This document shows, piece by piece, positions 1 to 11,391 of a stretch of 64,000 nucleotides of DNA. Source of the stretch: Acidianus hospitalis (GTDB taxonomy: Archaea; Thermoproteota; Thermoprotei_A; Sulfolobales; Sulfolobaceae); NCBI GenBank assembly GCA_046533895.1, contig JAWDOK010000004.1, forward strand, positions 1 to 64,000. The letters are read 5' to 3'. The notes beneath the pieces are model-generated. The model was given only the letters and a program-made list of their open reading frames with translations. It was not told the DNA's origin and did not search any database. The translations under genes were made by a program, and so were the position numbers. Each line of letters begins with the position of its first letter. The first letter of the stretch is position 1.

Positions 1-3
1 AGG

Positions 4-92
<89 letters not shown>

Positions 93-132
93 TTAAATAA
101 TCGAAAAGTGAGGCTAAAAAATTTCCGTAAAA

Positions 133-258
133 TTATTCCTCTAAATATTTCCTAATTGCATCCCTTATAATTTCGCTCCTAGTTAATCTCCTATTAGCTG
201 CATATAAATCGAGCTTTTGTAACAACTCTTCTTCTGCTTTAAATGTTATTACTCTCAT
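133..258 (-). CDS. Small ribbon-helix-helix (CopG-like) DNA-binding protein, 41 aa
   Basis: A 41-residue frame beginning MRVITFKAEEELLQKLD and ending in an acidic tail. It has the ribbon-helix-helix pattern: a short beta strand (RVITFK), a helix (EEELLQKLDLYAANRR), a turn (LTRSE) and a second helix (IIRDAIRKYLEE). Such proteins bind DNA as dimers through the strand and often repress promoters. It begins with ATG and stands alone between the tRNA and the suf operon, with an AT-rich TATA-like stretch upstream. Its target is unknown; Sulfolobales have many small paralogs, including a cell-cycle repressor. Confidence 0.85.
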   Translation of the reverse strand: MRVITFKAEEELLQKLDLYAANRRLTRSEIIRDAIRKYLEE

Positions 259-336
259 GGCTCTCGTATTACCTTTCTTCTTCCCCTATATATTATCCTT
301 ATTTGTACAAAGGTAAAAAGAGAGAGTTGACCGAAA

Positions 337-1485
337 CTAATAACCTAATGATGTAATTATTTCATCTATTAATTTCTTAACAATTTCAGTATCTCCTTCT
401 TCCTCCATAAAGCCCCTTATTATTAAACCTTCTGCGGATTTCTTGTCAAATCCTCTGTTCTGAAGGTAAAATATCAAATCCTCGGGAACCTTAGAAACCG
501 AGGCTGAATGCTTAGCTGTTATAACTCTGCCAGTTCTAACTTCTAACATTGGTGCCACAACAGCAGTAGATTCGCCTAACATTATTGCTTTACCAATTAT
601 GGAAGTTGAAGAATCTATTGCTTGCTCGTTAATTCTTGCATCTCCCCTAGTAACTACAAAAGAGGAACCCGCTGAAACTGATTTCATAAATCCGTTACTG
701 ACGCTTTTAGGACCATCGTGATAGACGTTCGTTATTACATCTATGTTATTATTCTCAACGCCTAAGGCTCTGGAACTGAAGAATGCTTGAGCGCCTTCCT
801 CTAGATAAGAATGATATTCTACGTGACCTTCTGAGAAGCCGGAAGATATTATATAAGTATTTATGGAACCTTCGACTCTAGCCTTTGAGTAAACAAAATT
901 ATAGCTTAAGTTACCCTTATTTACTAGAGTAAGGTTAAGTGAAGAGTTCTTACTTACAGATGCTGAAATTACAGCAGAATTCATAGATTTTCCCTTATTT
1001 TCAGAATAATATATTACGTCTGCACTTTCTCCTTCTGGAACCTTAATTTCAATGTTTATTGGAGAAAAATTCCCCTCCACGTCAGTATAATGGCAAATTA
1101 AATATTTCCCGCCTTGTTTAATTTCTAACTTCCTTGATAGAGAAAGAGTTAAGGATACCAACTTGTGGTCTTCTGGTTTTATTAATGAATTTCCCACACT
1201 GGATGAAAATTCTAATGGCGTTTCTTTCACCAAATTATTATGAATTACAACCCTTACATAGCCTGGAATACTAGGATAATTACCTCCTCTTTTTCCGTCT
1301 AAACTTTCTATTTTTAAATTAAGCTTATCTAAATTTTCCCATCTTGTATAATGTTTAACTGTAGGTGAATCATTAATTAACTGATAAGGTAATCTTTCAT
1401 AAATTGAAAAGAGCTCCTCTCTCTCAGACCTATTTTCTAAAGAAGAAAGAAAACTTTTAGCCGAATCTATATCGACTAAAGGCAT
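337..1485 (-). CDS. sufD: SufD-like subunit of the SufBCD Fe-S assembly scaffold
   Basis: Paralog of SufB that pairs with it and the ATPase SufC to build iron-sulfur clusters in the cytoplasm. The 382-residue protein has a divergent N-terminal half and the SufB/D beta-helix core in the second half, ending with a helical tail (LIIRGFMEEEGDTEIVKKLIDEI) typical of the family. The conserved histidine in ITAKHSASVSKV corresponds to the SufD core histidine region. Its ATG follows the sufB stop directly (TAA then ATG), so the two are translationally coupled. It is the last gene of the sufCBD run. Confidence 0.9.
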   Translation of the reverse strand: MPLVDIDSAKSFLSSLENRSEREELFSIYERLPYQLINDSPTVKHYTRWENLDKLNLKIESLDGKRGGNYPSIPGYVRVVIHNNLVKETPLEFSSSVGNSLIKPEDHKLVSLTLSLSRKLEIKQGGKYLICHYTDVEGNFSPINIEIKVPEGESADVIYYSENKGKSMNSAVISASVSKNSSLNLTLVNKGNLSYNFVYSKARVEGSINTYIISSGFSEGHVEYHSYLEEGAQAFFSSRALGVENNNIDVITNVYHDGPKSVSNGFMKSVSAGSSFVVTRGDARINEQAIDSSTSIIGKAIMLGESTAVVAPMLEVRTGRVITAKHSASVSKVPEDLIFYLQNRGFDKKSAEGLIIRGFMEEEGDTEIVKKLIDEIITSLGY

Positions 1486-2925
<1,440 letters not shown>

Positions 2926-2934
2926 TTTTCTACC

Positions 2935-2965
<31 letters not shown>

Positions 2966-3041
2966 CCTTTCCATGTTAAAGTAAAACATTTCAAGAAATG
3001 CAAAAATAATTAGATTATAAAGTTAAATGATAAAATAGTAG

Positions 3042-3782
3042 TTATTGCTTTATTACTCCTTCATATCCTTTCTCATCTATTAATTTAGCTAGTTCCATGC
3101 TTCCGCTTGCTACAATTCTTCCCTTATACAATACGTGGATCTTATCTGCATTTACGTAATCTAAGATTCTCCTATAATGAGTTATTATTAAATATCCAGT
3201 GTTATTCTCTTCCTTGACTTTCTTTATTACATCGGAAATTGTCTTTAAACCGTCAACGTCAACTCCAGAATCTGGCTCATCTAAAATTGCAAATTTGGGC
3301 TTTAATATCTGCAACTGAAGAATTTCTACTCTCTTTTTCTCTCCACCGCTAAAGCCCTCAAATACTCCTCTGTTAAGAAGACTATCTGAGATGCCCACCG
3401 ATTTAGATAAACTAGTTATTTTAGAGAATACTTGAGTAACCGATTCATTACTTCCATATACTCTATTGTATTCTGCAACTAAAAGTGTAGATAATTTTAC
3501 TCCGCTAATCTCTATTGGATTTTGGAACGCTAAAAATAAGCCTTTCTTAACTTTCTGGTCAGTTTCAAGGTTAGTAATATCCTCTCCGTCAAGCAATATT
3601 CTTCCTTTTGTTATTTTATACTTAGGATGTCCCATTATTGCCAAAGATAATGTAGTCTTTCCACTGCCGTTCGGCCCCATTATTGCATGAACTTCTCCGC
3701 TTTTTATCTCAAGCGATATTCCTTTTATGATTTCCTTGCCTTCAACTTCAACGTGAAGGTCTTCTATCTTAAGCGTTGACAT
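3042..3782 (-). CDS. sufC: SufC, ABC-type ATPase of the Suf Fe-S assembly complex
   Basis: Soluble ABC ATPase of 246 residues that powers the SufBD scaffold. Walker A is GPNGSGKT near residue 37, the signature is FSGGEKKR near 145, Walker B is FAILDEPDSGVD near 167 and the switch histidine is in LIITHYRR. Length matches the family. It is the first suf gene of the run and begins only 17 bases after the stop of the AbrB-PhoU-like gene, so the two are probably cotranscribed. Confidence 0.96.
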   Translation of the reverse strand: MSTLKIEDLHVEVEGKEIIKGISLEIKSGEVHAIMGPNGSGKTTLSLAIMGHPKYKITKGRILLDGEDITNLETDQKVKKGLFLAFQNPIEISGVKLSTLLVAEYNRVYGSNESVTQVFSKITSLSKSVGISDSLLNRGVFEGFSGGEKKRVEILQLQILKPKFAILDEPDSGVDVDGLKTISDVIKKVKEENNTGYLIITHYRRILDYVNADKIHVLYKGRIVASGSMELAKLIDEKGYEGVIKQ

Positions 3783-3799
3783 TTTCTGTCAATAATATG

Positions 3800-4804
<1,005 letters not shown>

Positions 4805-4874
4805 TATTTTTACTATGTTAAACAGCGTTTATAAATATGTTGCAACTTTATTATAAACTTATAAAAGAAGCTTT

Positions 4875-5228
4875 TTAAGCGGATTTCTTCTTCAGAATTA
4901 TCTTTATAAATCCTTTATTCCTCACAACATCCACGTCGTATTTCTCTACGTTATTAACTGGAAGCTCTAAATGATAACATTTACCATATTTGTCCTTACA
5001 GCTTAATTCTAATTTATTATTCTCCATTTTAATGTAAAGAGATTGACTTTCTAAGTGAGGAACATCTACTATATAGTAGATTTCCTTATCTGTTTCATAG
5101 TAAGTGTATAATGGCTCGTTAAATTCCTTCTCTATTTCCTCTTCCATTTTCTTAAATTCCTTCTCTTCCTCTTCCATCATCTTTTTCACAAGATCGTAAA
5201 GATCTCTAAATGCTGGCATTTCTATCAC
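4875..5228 (-). CDS. Small Hsp20/alpha-crystallin-like protein
   Basis: A 117-residue protein with a very acidic helical N-terminus (runs of E and K, residues 10-40) and a C-terminal beta-sandwich pattern (YYIVDVPHLESQSLYIKMENNKLELS, then VVRNKGFIKIILKKK) that resembles the alpha-crystallin fold of small heat-shock or CS-domain proteins. It lacks the C-terminal I-x-I motif of classical Hsp20. It overlaps the end of the PAC2 gene by four bases, so the two are coupled; a second possible ATG lies three codons in. Role is probably chaperone-like, but this is a fold-level guess. Confidence 0.65.
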   Translation of the reverse strand: MIEMPAFRDLYDLVKKMMEEEEKEFKKMEEEIEKEFNEPLYTYYETDKEIYYIVDVPHLESQSLYIKMENNKLELSCKDKYGKCYHLELPVNNVEKYDVDVVRNKGFIKIILKKKSA

Positions 5229-5974
5229 GCATAACTCATAGGCCTTACAGAAGAATATGAGGGAAGTTCTTTCTTAGTTTGCTCCATTAAGCCTTTAATT
5301 TTAGCCCTTATTTCTTCTGCTTCTTTAAGTAAAGAGCTAACATCTATACTAAAGCCTATATATTTTGATATAATATCCAATGCTACTGCAGAAGCTTCTG
5401 GATCTGGTATATCAAGGAAAGATTCAACAACTACTACAAAATTTCTAACATTTTTCCTTGACGCTTCAAGTAATATAGGTGCATAAGGACCTGCAATATA
5501 CCCATCATCAAATTTTTGCATTAAATTAGTATTTGACAATTCTTCTGATAACCCTTCTTCACTTGCTATCCAATAGGCAGTAGGCTTTTCTATATCTAAC
5601 CTATTAGGTATTGGAACACCAGTAATAGAAATGATTGTATCTATTCCGTATTTCTTTGCATAATCAACTATAAACTCTGCTAACGGATATGCTGAAGACG
5701 CAGGTAACGCTGTCCATGCATGTAATATTATGGTATTAACATTATGATATACCCTTAGAGGAGACTTAGCGACACCATTAGTAACATGCATAACTGGCGG
5801 AATGTATTTCTTGGAAAAAACTTCACCGTATTCCTTGAATCCTCCTTTTTCTATTAAAAATTCTGTAGCGATTTCTCCAACTAGGCCAGCATCCGGCAAT
5901 CCAATTATCATATAACTTGGTTTAGTTAATTGAGGAATGTACGATTCTCTGATCTCAAACGACAATTTACTCAC
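5225..5974 (-). CDS. PAC2-family protein (proteasome assembly chaperone-like)
   Basis: A 249-residue protein with the PAC2 fold signatures MIIGLPDAGLVGEIATEFLIE near residue 22, a central TIISITGVPIPN strand-turn, GPYAPILLEASR and a helical C-terminus. Archaeal PAC2 homologs are related to eukaryotic proteasome assembly chaperone 2; archaeal function is not firmly known. The start is the GTG that overlaps the gcvH stop by eight bases (GGTGAGTAA), so it is translated as part of the gcvT-gcvH operon. Confidence 0.88.
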   Translation of the reverse strand: MSKLSFEIRESYIPQLTKPSYMIIGLPDAGLVGEIATEFLIEKGGFKEYGEVFSKKYIPPVMHVTNGVAKSPLRVYHNVNTIILHAWTALPASSAYPLAEFIVDYAKKYGIDTIISITGVPIPNRLDIEKPTAYWIASEEGLSEELSNTNLMQKFDDGYIAGPYAPILLEASRKNVRNFVVVVESFLDIPDPEASAVALDIISKYIGFSIDVSSLLKEAEEIRAKIKGLMEQTKKELPSYSSVRPMSYA

Positions 5975-6374
5975 CTCTTATTTTCTCAATATATTTTTCT
6001 GGAGTTAATAGCCTTTGAGCTTCCGATTTGTCTTTAATTTTAATCTTGAACATCCAACCTTCACCGTAAGGATCTTTATTTATAATTTCTGGAGAAGTTT
6101 CAAGCTCCTCATTTACCTCTACTACTACGCCACTTAATGGCGAATAAAGATCCGAAGCCGCCTTAACTGACTCTATAGTTCCAACAGGATCTCCAGCTTT
6201 AACTTCTTGATTAACCTTAGGTAATTCAATTCCAACAATGTCCCTTAACTTCTTTTGAGCATAATCAGTTATTCCCACTACAGCAACGTCCCCATCAATC
6301 TTTACCCATTCATCAGTCTCAGTATAAAGTCTATCATCTAGGACTATGTATTTTCCCACTTTTATTTCTCCCAT
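5967..6374 (-). CDS. gcvH: Glycine cleavage system H protein
   Basis: Lipoyl carrier that shuttles the aminomethyl group between the P, T and L proteins of the glycine cleavage system. The 135 residues include the lipoylation motif with its lysine in TIESVKAASDLYSPLSG near residue 70 and the C-terminal GEGWMFKI motif. It starts with ATG eight bases after gcvT and overlaps the PAC2 gene downstream. Confidence 0.97.
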   Translation of the reverse strand: MGEIKVGKYIVLDDRLYTETDEWVKIDGDVAVVGITDYAQKKLRDIVGIELPKVNQEVKAGDPVGTIESVKAASDLYSPLSGVVVEVNEELETSPEIINKDPYGEGWMFKIKIKDKSEAQRLLTPEKYIEKIRGE

Positions 6375-6382
6375 GCGAACAC

Positions 6383-7426
6383 CTAGATTAATGGAAAGTC
6401 TGAGATTTTAGCTCTATAGTCCTTGCCTCTAATTTCTATATTAGCGTGAAATCCAAAGAAGGCGTTAGATGAATTAATATAACCCATGCCTATTACCCTA
6501 CCTAAGTACGGTGAATAAGTCGAGCTAGTTACTTCTCCTACTTCTGTTTCTAGAATTCTTATCCTATAACCATGACGAGGTATAGCCCTTATACCTTTTT
6601 GCAATTTAAACCCAACTCTTATTCTTTTTACACCATTCTTGAGTTGTTCCTGAACTTTCTCTTTGCCTATAAAATTTTTATCTAAATCAAAGACCCAATA
6701 CCTGGCCTCTACTGGTGTCGTGTTTTCATCTATATCCTCTCCATATAACACAAAGCCCATTTCCTGCCTTAAACTATCCCTAGTTATTAGCCCTGCCGGT
6801 TTAATTCCTTTTTCCATTAGTTTACTTATTATTCTCTCAGCAATCTCCACCTTAGCCCAAACTTCTAAACCGTCTTCTCCGGTCCATCCAGATCTACTTA
6901 ATAAGAATACATCTTCTCCTAGAAAATTTGAATTTAAAACAAACTGTAAAGGTTGTAGGTCCGTTTTATATCCTAATAATTCCCATACTCTTCTACCTTG
7001 TATTGCCAGCATAGCATAATCGAAAGTTAAGTCCTCAACTTCCAGCCAAGAATTACGTTTTATCCAGTTGATATCTTTCTCTCTATTAATAGCATTAGTC
7101 ACCATTAAAAACTCTGTATCTGAAACCTTGTAAATCATAATGTCGTCTATAAACCCACCCTTCTCATTTAGCATTGCAGAAGGCCCTATCATCCTAAAGT
7201 TTTCAGTCGATAATGACCTAGTTACTATCTTATCTAGTTCTTCTTTTTTTCCTTTTATTCTTATTCTACCCATGTGAGAAAGATCAAAAAACGCAGCGCT
7301 TTGCCTTACAGCCATGTGTTCGTCTTGATAAGAAGAATAATCCATTGGCATTTCCCATCCGGCAAATTCTCCGAAATTTGCACCTATCTTCTCTTCAACT
7401 GCTGAAAGAGGAGTTTTAAACAACAT
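6383..7426 (-). CDS. gcvT: Glycine cleavage system T protein (aminomethyltransferase)
   Basis: Transfers the methylene carbon from aminomethyl-lipoyl-GcvH to tetrahydrofolate and releases ammonia. The 347 residues show the family N-terminus (GEFAGWEMPMDY, FFDLSHMGRIRIKG), the folate-domain aspartate region GWTGEDGLEVW and LRQEMGFVLYGEDID, and the C-terminal GYRI...EVGEVTSSTYSP. It is divergent from gcvPA; the 36 bases between them carry back-to-back TATA-like elements. Confidence 0.97.
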   Translation of the reverse strand: MLFKTPLSAVEEKIGANFGEFAGWEMPMDYSSYQDEHMAVRQSAAFFDLSHMGRIRIKGKKEELDKIVTRSLSTENFRMIGPSAMLNEKGGFIDDIMIYKVSDTEFLMVTNAINREKDINWIKRNSWLEVEDLTFDYAMLAIQGRRVWELLGYKTDLQPLQFVLNSNFLGEDVFLLSRSGWTGEDGLEVWAKVEIAERIISKLMEKGIKPAGLITRDSLRQEMGFVLYGEDIDENTTPVEARYWVFDLDKNFIGKEKVQEQLKNGVKRIRVGFKLQKGIRAIPRHGYRIRILETEVGEVTSSTYSPYLGRVIGMGYINSSNAFFGFHANIEIRGKDYRAKISDFPLI

Positions 7427-7462
7427 TATAATCCTCTATAAAACATACTATATGAAATTTAA
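7427..7462. promoter_or_regulatory. Divergent promoter between gcvT and gcvPA
   Basis: The 36-base gap holds a TATA-like CTATAAAAC on the plus strand about 25 bases before the gcvPA ATG, implying a leaderless message. On the minus strand TTTAAATTTC lies about 25 bases before gcvT. The two halves of the glycine cleavage system therefore share one compact promoter region and are likely co-regulated. Confidence 0.6.
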
Positions 7463-8815
7463 ATGGACTACCACCCTTGGCTACCAAACCTTGATTATGA
7501 GAACGAAATGATTAGAGAAATAGGAGTAAATAGCATTGACGACCTATTTAAGGATATACCAGAGGAAATAAAATTAAAAAGACTACTAAATGTTGGTTAT
7601 TCAAAACCTCTTTCAGAATATGAAATTTATTTAAGGCTCTTGGAACTTGAAAATAAGAACGCCAAATTAAGAATGCCCCCATTTTTAGGGGGAGGAGTAT
7701 GTCCCCATTACATACCAGAAGCAGTAAAGTTTGTTATATCGAGGTCCGAGTTTTATACTTCATATACTCCTTACCAACCAGAAATAAGCCAAGGCTTACT
7801 CCAGGCTTTATTCGAATATCAAAGTTTGATGGCAGATTTACTTGAAATGGAAGTAGTAAATTCGTCAATGTACGAGTGGGGATCTGCATTAGCTGAAGCA
7901 GTATTAATGGCTTATAGGATAAACGGTAAGAAAAAGGTTGTAATTCCCGCATCAATTAATCCTTACCACAAAAAAGTCTTAGAAACCTGGACTTACGGGA
8001 AAGAGATAAAAATAAAAGAAATTCCTTATACTAATGCAGGAAAAATTAACCTAGAAGTTGCAGAGAAAGAAATAGATGAAGAAACTTCCGCTGTTTATAT
8101 TCAACAACCAAACTTTTTTGGAATATTTGAGACTGAAATTGAAGAAATAGTTGATTTAGCTAAAAAGAAAGGAGCAATTACTATTATGGGCGTGAATCCA
8201 CTATCTTTAAGTTTAATAAAACCGCCTGGAGAATACGATATTGATATCGCGGTAGGAGACGGCCAGGAACTAGGTTTACCGTTAAATTTTGGAGGACCTT
8301 ATATGGGAATTTTTGCCACTAAATGGGACGGTAAATTAGTAAGGCAAATGCCTGGTAGACTAGTAGGATTAACTACAGATTCTGAAGGTAAAAGGGGTTA
8401 TACTCTTATTTTGCAGACAAGAGAACAATTCACAAGAAGAGAAAAAGCTACTTCGAATATAACCACAAATGAAGCCTTAATGGCAATAGCTAACGCAGTG
8501 TATATATCACTATTAGGAAAATCCGGTTTAAGGAAACTTGCAGAAGAAATATATAAGAGAAGTCATTATGCTCTTTTAGAATTTGAGAGAAAAGGTGTTG
8601 GAAAAAGAAAGTTTAATTCCGATTTCTTTGAGGAATTTACAGTAAGTTTTCCCATAAACTACAGTAAAATTCACGAGAATTTGAAAGCTAGAGGAATTTA
8701 TGGAGGATTAAAAATCTCAGATAAAGATGCAATATTTTGCGTCACCGAAGTACACACAAAGCATATGATAGATGAAATGATAGACGAGGCGAAGAAAATT
8801 GTGGAGACAAGCTAA
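7463..8815 (+). CDS. gcvPA: Glycine dehydrogenase (decarboxylating) subunit 1
   Basis: N-terminal half of the split PLP-dependent P protein that decarboxylates glycine. The 450 residues start MDYHPWLPN and contain the family motifs FLGGGVCPHYIPEAV near 73, SRSEFYTSYTPYQPEISQG and GEYDIDIAVGDGQ, LPLNFGGPYMG. Length matches archaeal GcvPA. It overlaps the next gene by 17 bases, consistent with coupled synthesis of the alpha2-beta2 enzyme. Confidence 0.97.
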   Translation: MDYHPWLPNLDYENEMIREIGVNSIDDLFKDIPEEIKLKRLLNVGYSKPLSEYEIYLRLLELENKNAKLRMPPFLGGGVCPHYIPEAVKFVISRSEFYTSYTPYQPEISQGLLQALFEYQSLMADLLEMEVVNSSMYEWGSALAEAVLMAYRINGKKKVVIPASINPYHKKVLETWTYGKEIKIKEIPYTNAGKINLEVAEKEIDEETSAVYIQQPNFFGIFETEIEEIVDLAKKKGAITIMGVNPLSLSLIKPPGEYDIDIAVGDGQELGLPLNFGGPYMGIFATKWDGKLVRQMPGRLVGLTTDSEGKRGYTLILQTREQFTRREKATSNITTNEALMAIANAVYISLLGKSGLRKLAEEIYKRSHYALLEFERKGVGKRKFNSDFFEEFTVSFPINYSKIHENLKARGIYGGLKISDKDAIFCVTEVHTKHMIDEMIDEAKKIVETS

Positions 8816-10307
8816 TTGGGACGAACCACTTATTTACGAATTATCAAGCGACAAAAAAAGAAAACAGGGAATTATAATACCAGAAGAGAATATAGATGTA
8901 AAAATTAACATACCTGAGAAAATTAAGAGGAAAAATGATCTTGAAATTCCGGAATTAAGTGAATTGGAAGTTGTAAGACACTTTGTAAGACTTTCACAAC
9001 AAAACTTTAGCGTAGACTTAGGAATGATGCCACTAGGATCGTGCACCATGAAATATAACCCTAAAGTTGAGGAGTTAACTAGTAGAGTAGTGGAAAATTA
9101 TCACCCGTTACAAGATGAGGATACTGTACAAGGAATTCTAGAAATGATGTACGAAATGCAAAAATGGCTAGCAGAAATGACAGGAATGGATGAGTGCAGT
9201 CTTCAAATTCCTGCAGGAGCCGCAGGAGAATTAGCAGGAGTTTTAATGATAAAAAAATATCATGAAACTAAAAATAGAAAAAGAGATGAAATGTTAGTTG
9301 CAGATACTGCTCACGGAACAAATCCTGCGAGTGCCGCAATGGCCGGATATAAAGTAATTTATATTAAATCTAATCAAGAAGGGCTTGTTGATATTGATAT
9401 ACTAAAAGAAGTAGTTAACTCAAAAACTGCAGGATTTATGCTCACAAATCCTAATACTTTAGGATTATTTGAGGAGAATATATTAGAGATATCTAAGATA
9501 ATCCATTCTGTCGACGGAGTATTATATTACGACGGTGCAAATTTAAATGGCATACTAGGAATTGCAAGACCTGGAGATATGGGATTCGATATAGTTCATA
9601 TAAACTTACATAAGACGTTTGCAGTACCGCATGGCGGCGGAGGACCTGGAGCAGGAGCAATTTGTGCTAAAGGAGAACTAAAAGATTATTTGCCATATCC
9701 AATAGTTGATAAAGAAGGAGATAAGTACGTTTTAAGGACTCCAGTAAAAACTATTGGTAAAATAGCGTCTTTTTATGGTAATATAGGAAATGTTATAAGA
9801 GCCTATGTTTACATATTAGGTTTAGGACCTCAAGGTATTTCACAAGTAGGGAAAATGAGCACATTAGCTACTAATTATTTAATTTCTAAGCTTAAAGATG
9901 TTAAAGGCTTAGAATTATTAGCTCCACATAGACCAAGAAAGCATGAGGTCGTATTTAGTGCGAAACCTTTGCTTAACGATAAAGGAGTTACTGCACTAGA
10001 TATAGCTAAGGCGTTATTAGATAGAGGCTTTTATGCCCCGACTATTTACTTTCCAGGGATTGTAGAAGAAGCATTAATGATAGAACCTACTGAAACCGAG
10101 CCTAAAGAGACTTTAGATAAATTCATAGCCGCATTAAAGGAAATCCTGGAGGAAAGTTATAAAGATCCGGAAAAAATACGTCAAACTCCTCAGAATACTA
10201 GTGTAAAAAGATTAGATCAAGTTAAAGCCAATCATCCTACTAGTGTAACACCGTCTTATAGAGTAGTTAGACTTAGAGAAAAAGGTATAATAAAAATATT
10301 AAAATAG
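8799..10307 (+). CDS. gcvPB: Glycine dehydrogenase (decarboxylating) subunit 2
   Basis: C-terminal half of the split P protein, carrying the PLP lysine in NLHKTFAVPHGGGGPG near residue 272. Other signatures are MMPLGSCTMKYNPK, ADTAHGTNPASAAMAGY and LTNPNTLGLFE. The 502-residue frame begins with TTG inside the end of gcvPA. Its TAG stop abuts the tail-to-tail stop of the signal peptidase gene with no gap. Confidence 0.97.
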   Translation: MWRQANWDEPLIYELSSDKKRKQGIIIPEENIDVKINIPEKIKRKNDLEIPELSELEVVRHFVRLSQQNFSVDLGMMPLGSCTMKYNPKVEELTSRVVENYHPLQDEDTVQGILEMMYEMQKWLAEMTGMDECSLQIPAGAAGELAGVLMIKKYHETKNRKRDEMLVADTAHGTNPASAAMAGYKVIYIKSNQEGLVDIDILKEVVNSKTAGFMLTNPNTLGLFEENILEISKIIHSVDGVLYYDGANLNGILGIARPGDMGFDIVHINLHKTFAVPHGGGGPGAGAICAKGELKDYLPYPIVDKEGDKYVLRTPVKTIGKIASFYGNIGNVIRAYVYILGLGPQGISQVGKMSTLATNYLISKLKDVKGLELLAPHRPRKHEVVFSAKPLLNDKGVTALDIAKALLDRGFYAPTIYFPGIVEEALMIEPTETEPKETLDKFIAALKEILEESYKDPEKIRQTPQNTSVKRLDQVKANHPTSVTPSYRVVRLREKGIIKILK

Positions 10308-10724
10308 TCAAAGATAGGAAAATAATATAGAAAGATAGCCTAAATACGGTATTGAAATTATGTATCCATTGACTTCAGTAACTTTTCCTATTACATCTGT
10401 ACTAGGAATTCCTTGTGGTGGTTCTAATCCAATTCTATTATCAGGATATGGATTTGATATGTTATCAACGCCTTGTGTAATATAATGATTACCATCTATA
10501 CCGACAACTCTGTGGATGATATAAATTCCGTATTCTGGGGATTTATAAATTATAACATTATGGTACTGTATATTTTCTGGTGGGCCGTAAAACGTTAACG
10601 CACCGTTCTGAAAAACTGGATACATTGACACTCCTTCTACGCTTGCGGTAGTAATTATATTAGTAAAGAATAGAATATAAACAAAAGCTATAAAAATAAT
10701 TATTACAATGTCACTCTTCTTCAT
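10308..10724 (-). CDS. Signal peptidase I (S26B type)
   Basis: Membrane endopeptidase that removes N-terminal signal sequences. An N-terminal membrane helix (residues 5-25) precedes the nucleophile serine in VEGVSMYPVF near 34; the general-base position is histidine in YIIHRVVG, as in archaeal and ER enzymes, and a conserved aspartate lies in GVDNISNPYPD. At 138 residues it is short but complete; a hydrophobic C-terminus (GYLSILFSYL) may be a second membrane contact. It overlaps the zinc-ribbon gene upstream by 14 bases. Confidence 0.9.
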   Translation of the reverse strand: MKKSDIVIIIFIAFVYILFFTNIITTASVEGVSMYPVFQNGALTFYGPPENIQYHNVIIYKSPEYGIYIIHRVVGIDGNHYITQGVDNISNPYPDNRIGLEPPQGIPSTDVIGKVTEVNGYIISIPYLGYLSILFSYL

Positions 10725-11034
10725 CTAAATCACTTAAATCAAGCTCTATGATCTCCCCCTCATCTCTTTTCTCTGGTTTTTCATCACCAATCTTTTTAAC
10801 TGTACCATTTTTTCCTTGAATTTCCACAGATGAACCTCCTGCTTTTATCTTAGATACTACTCCTCTCCACTTGTATCCGCAATTTGGACAAACGTAAGAT
10901 CCCATGACAGTAATAGTAATTCTACCTTCTGCATCAGGTAAAGGAGAAACTAGATTCCAAGTCTTAACTGGTTTGTCTACCTTTGTGCCGCAGTTAGGAC
11001 AAATATCTATTTCTTTTTGTTTTCTTTTTGGCAT
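10711..11034 (-). CDS. Zinc-ribbon protein with acidic tail
   Basis: A 107-residue protein with two CPNCG knuckles (residues 12-16 and 49-53) forming one four-cysteine zinc ribbon around a short beta region, followed by a basic stretch and an acidic C-terminus (LDLSDLDEEE). Such ribbons bind nucleic acid or proteins. I do not recognise a named family beyond a conserved Sulfolobales protein. It overlaps and probably cotranscribes with the signal peptidase. Confidence 0.8.
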   Translation of the reverse strand: MPKRKQKEIDICPNCGTKVDKPVKTWNLVSPLPDAEGRITITVMGSYVCPNCGYKWRGVVSKIKAGGSSVEIQGKNGTVKKIGDEKPEKRDEGEIIELDLSDLDEEE

Positions 11035-11058
11035 ATATCATCTATCACTATTTAGGGC

Positions 11059-11352
11059 TTAAAAAATCTTATAAATAAATTCTATCAAAAAAGCTAGAAC
11101 TAAAAATAGAACTCCGTTCCATAAATACTTCCTTAACTTATCATTTAATACCACATATAAGAAAATAAAATTAGATATTACTAGAATATAATAGAAAATA
11201 AAAATACAGTTATAAACATAAGAGATGAGAAAAGGAGATAAAGTCCAAGTAAATAAAAAAGCCTTTTCGTTACTAAGCTTTCCTTTAAGTATTGCAAAAT
11301 ATATTGGCGAGAGAATTCCATAAATTAAGAATATAAAAGGGACGATGAACAT
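11059..11352 (-). CDS. Small hydrophobic membrane protein
   Basis: Ninety-seven residues, most of them hydrophobic, with three to four predicted membrane spans (about 2-20, 30-50, 52-72 and 76-95). No catalytic or family motif is recognisable. It starts with ATG, is divergent from enolase and lies upstream of the zinc-ribbon gene on the same strand. Confidence 0.65.
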   Translation of the reverse strand: MFIVPFIFLIYGILSPIYFAILKGKLSNEKAFLFTWTLSPFLISYVYNCIFIFYYILVISNFIFLYVVLNDKLRKYLWNGVLFLVLAFLIEFIYKIF

Positions 11353-11391
11353 TATATCCTTGAATAGTAAATTCTATGGAGGTAATTTAAA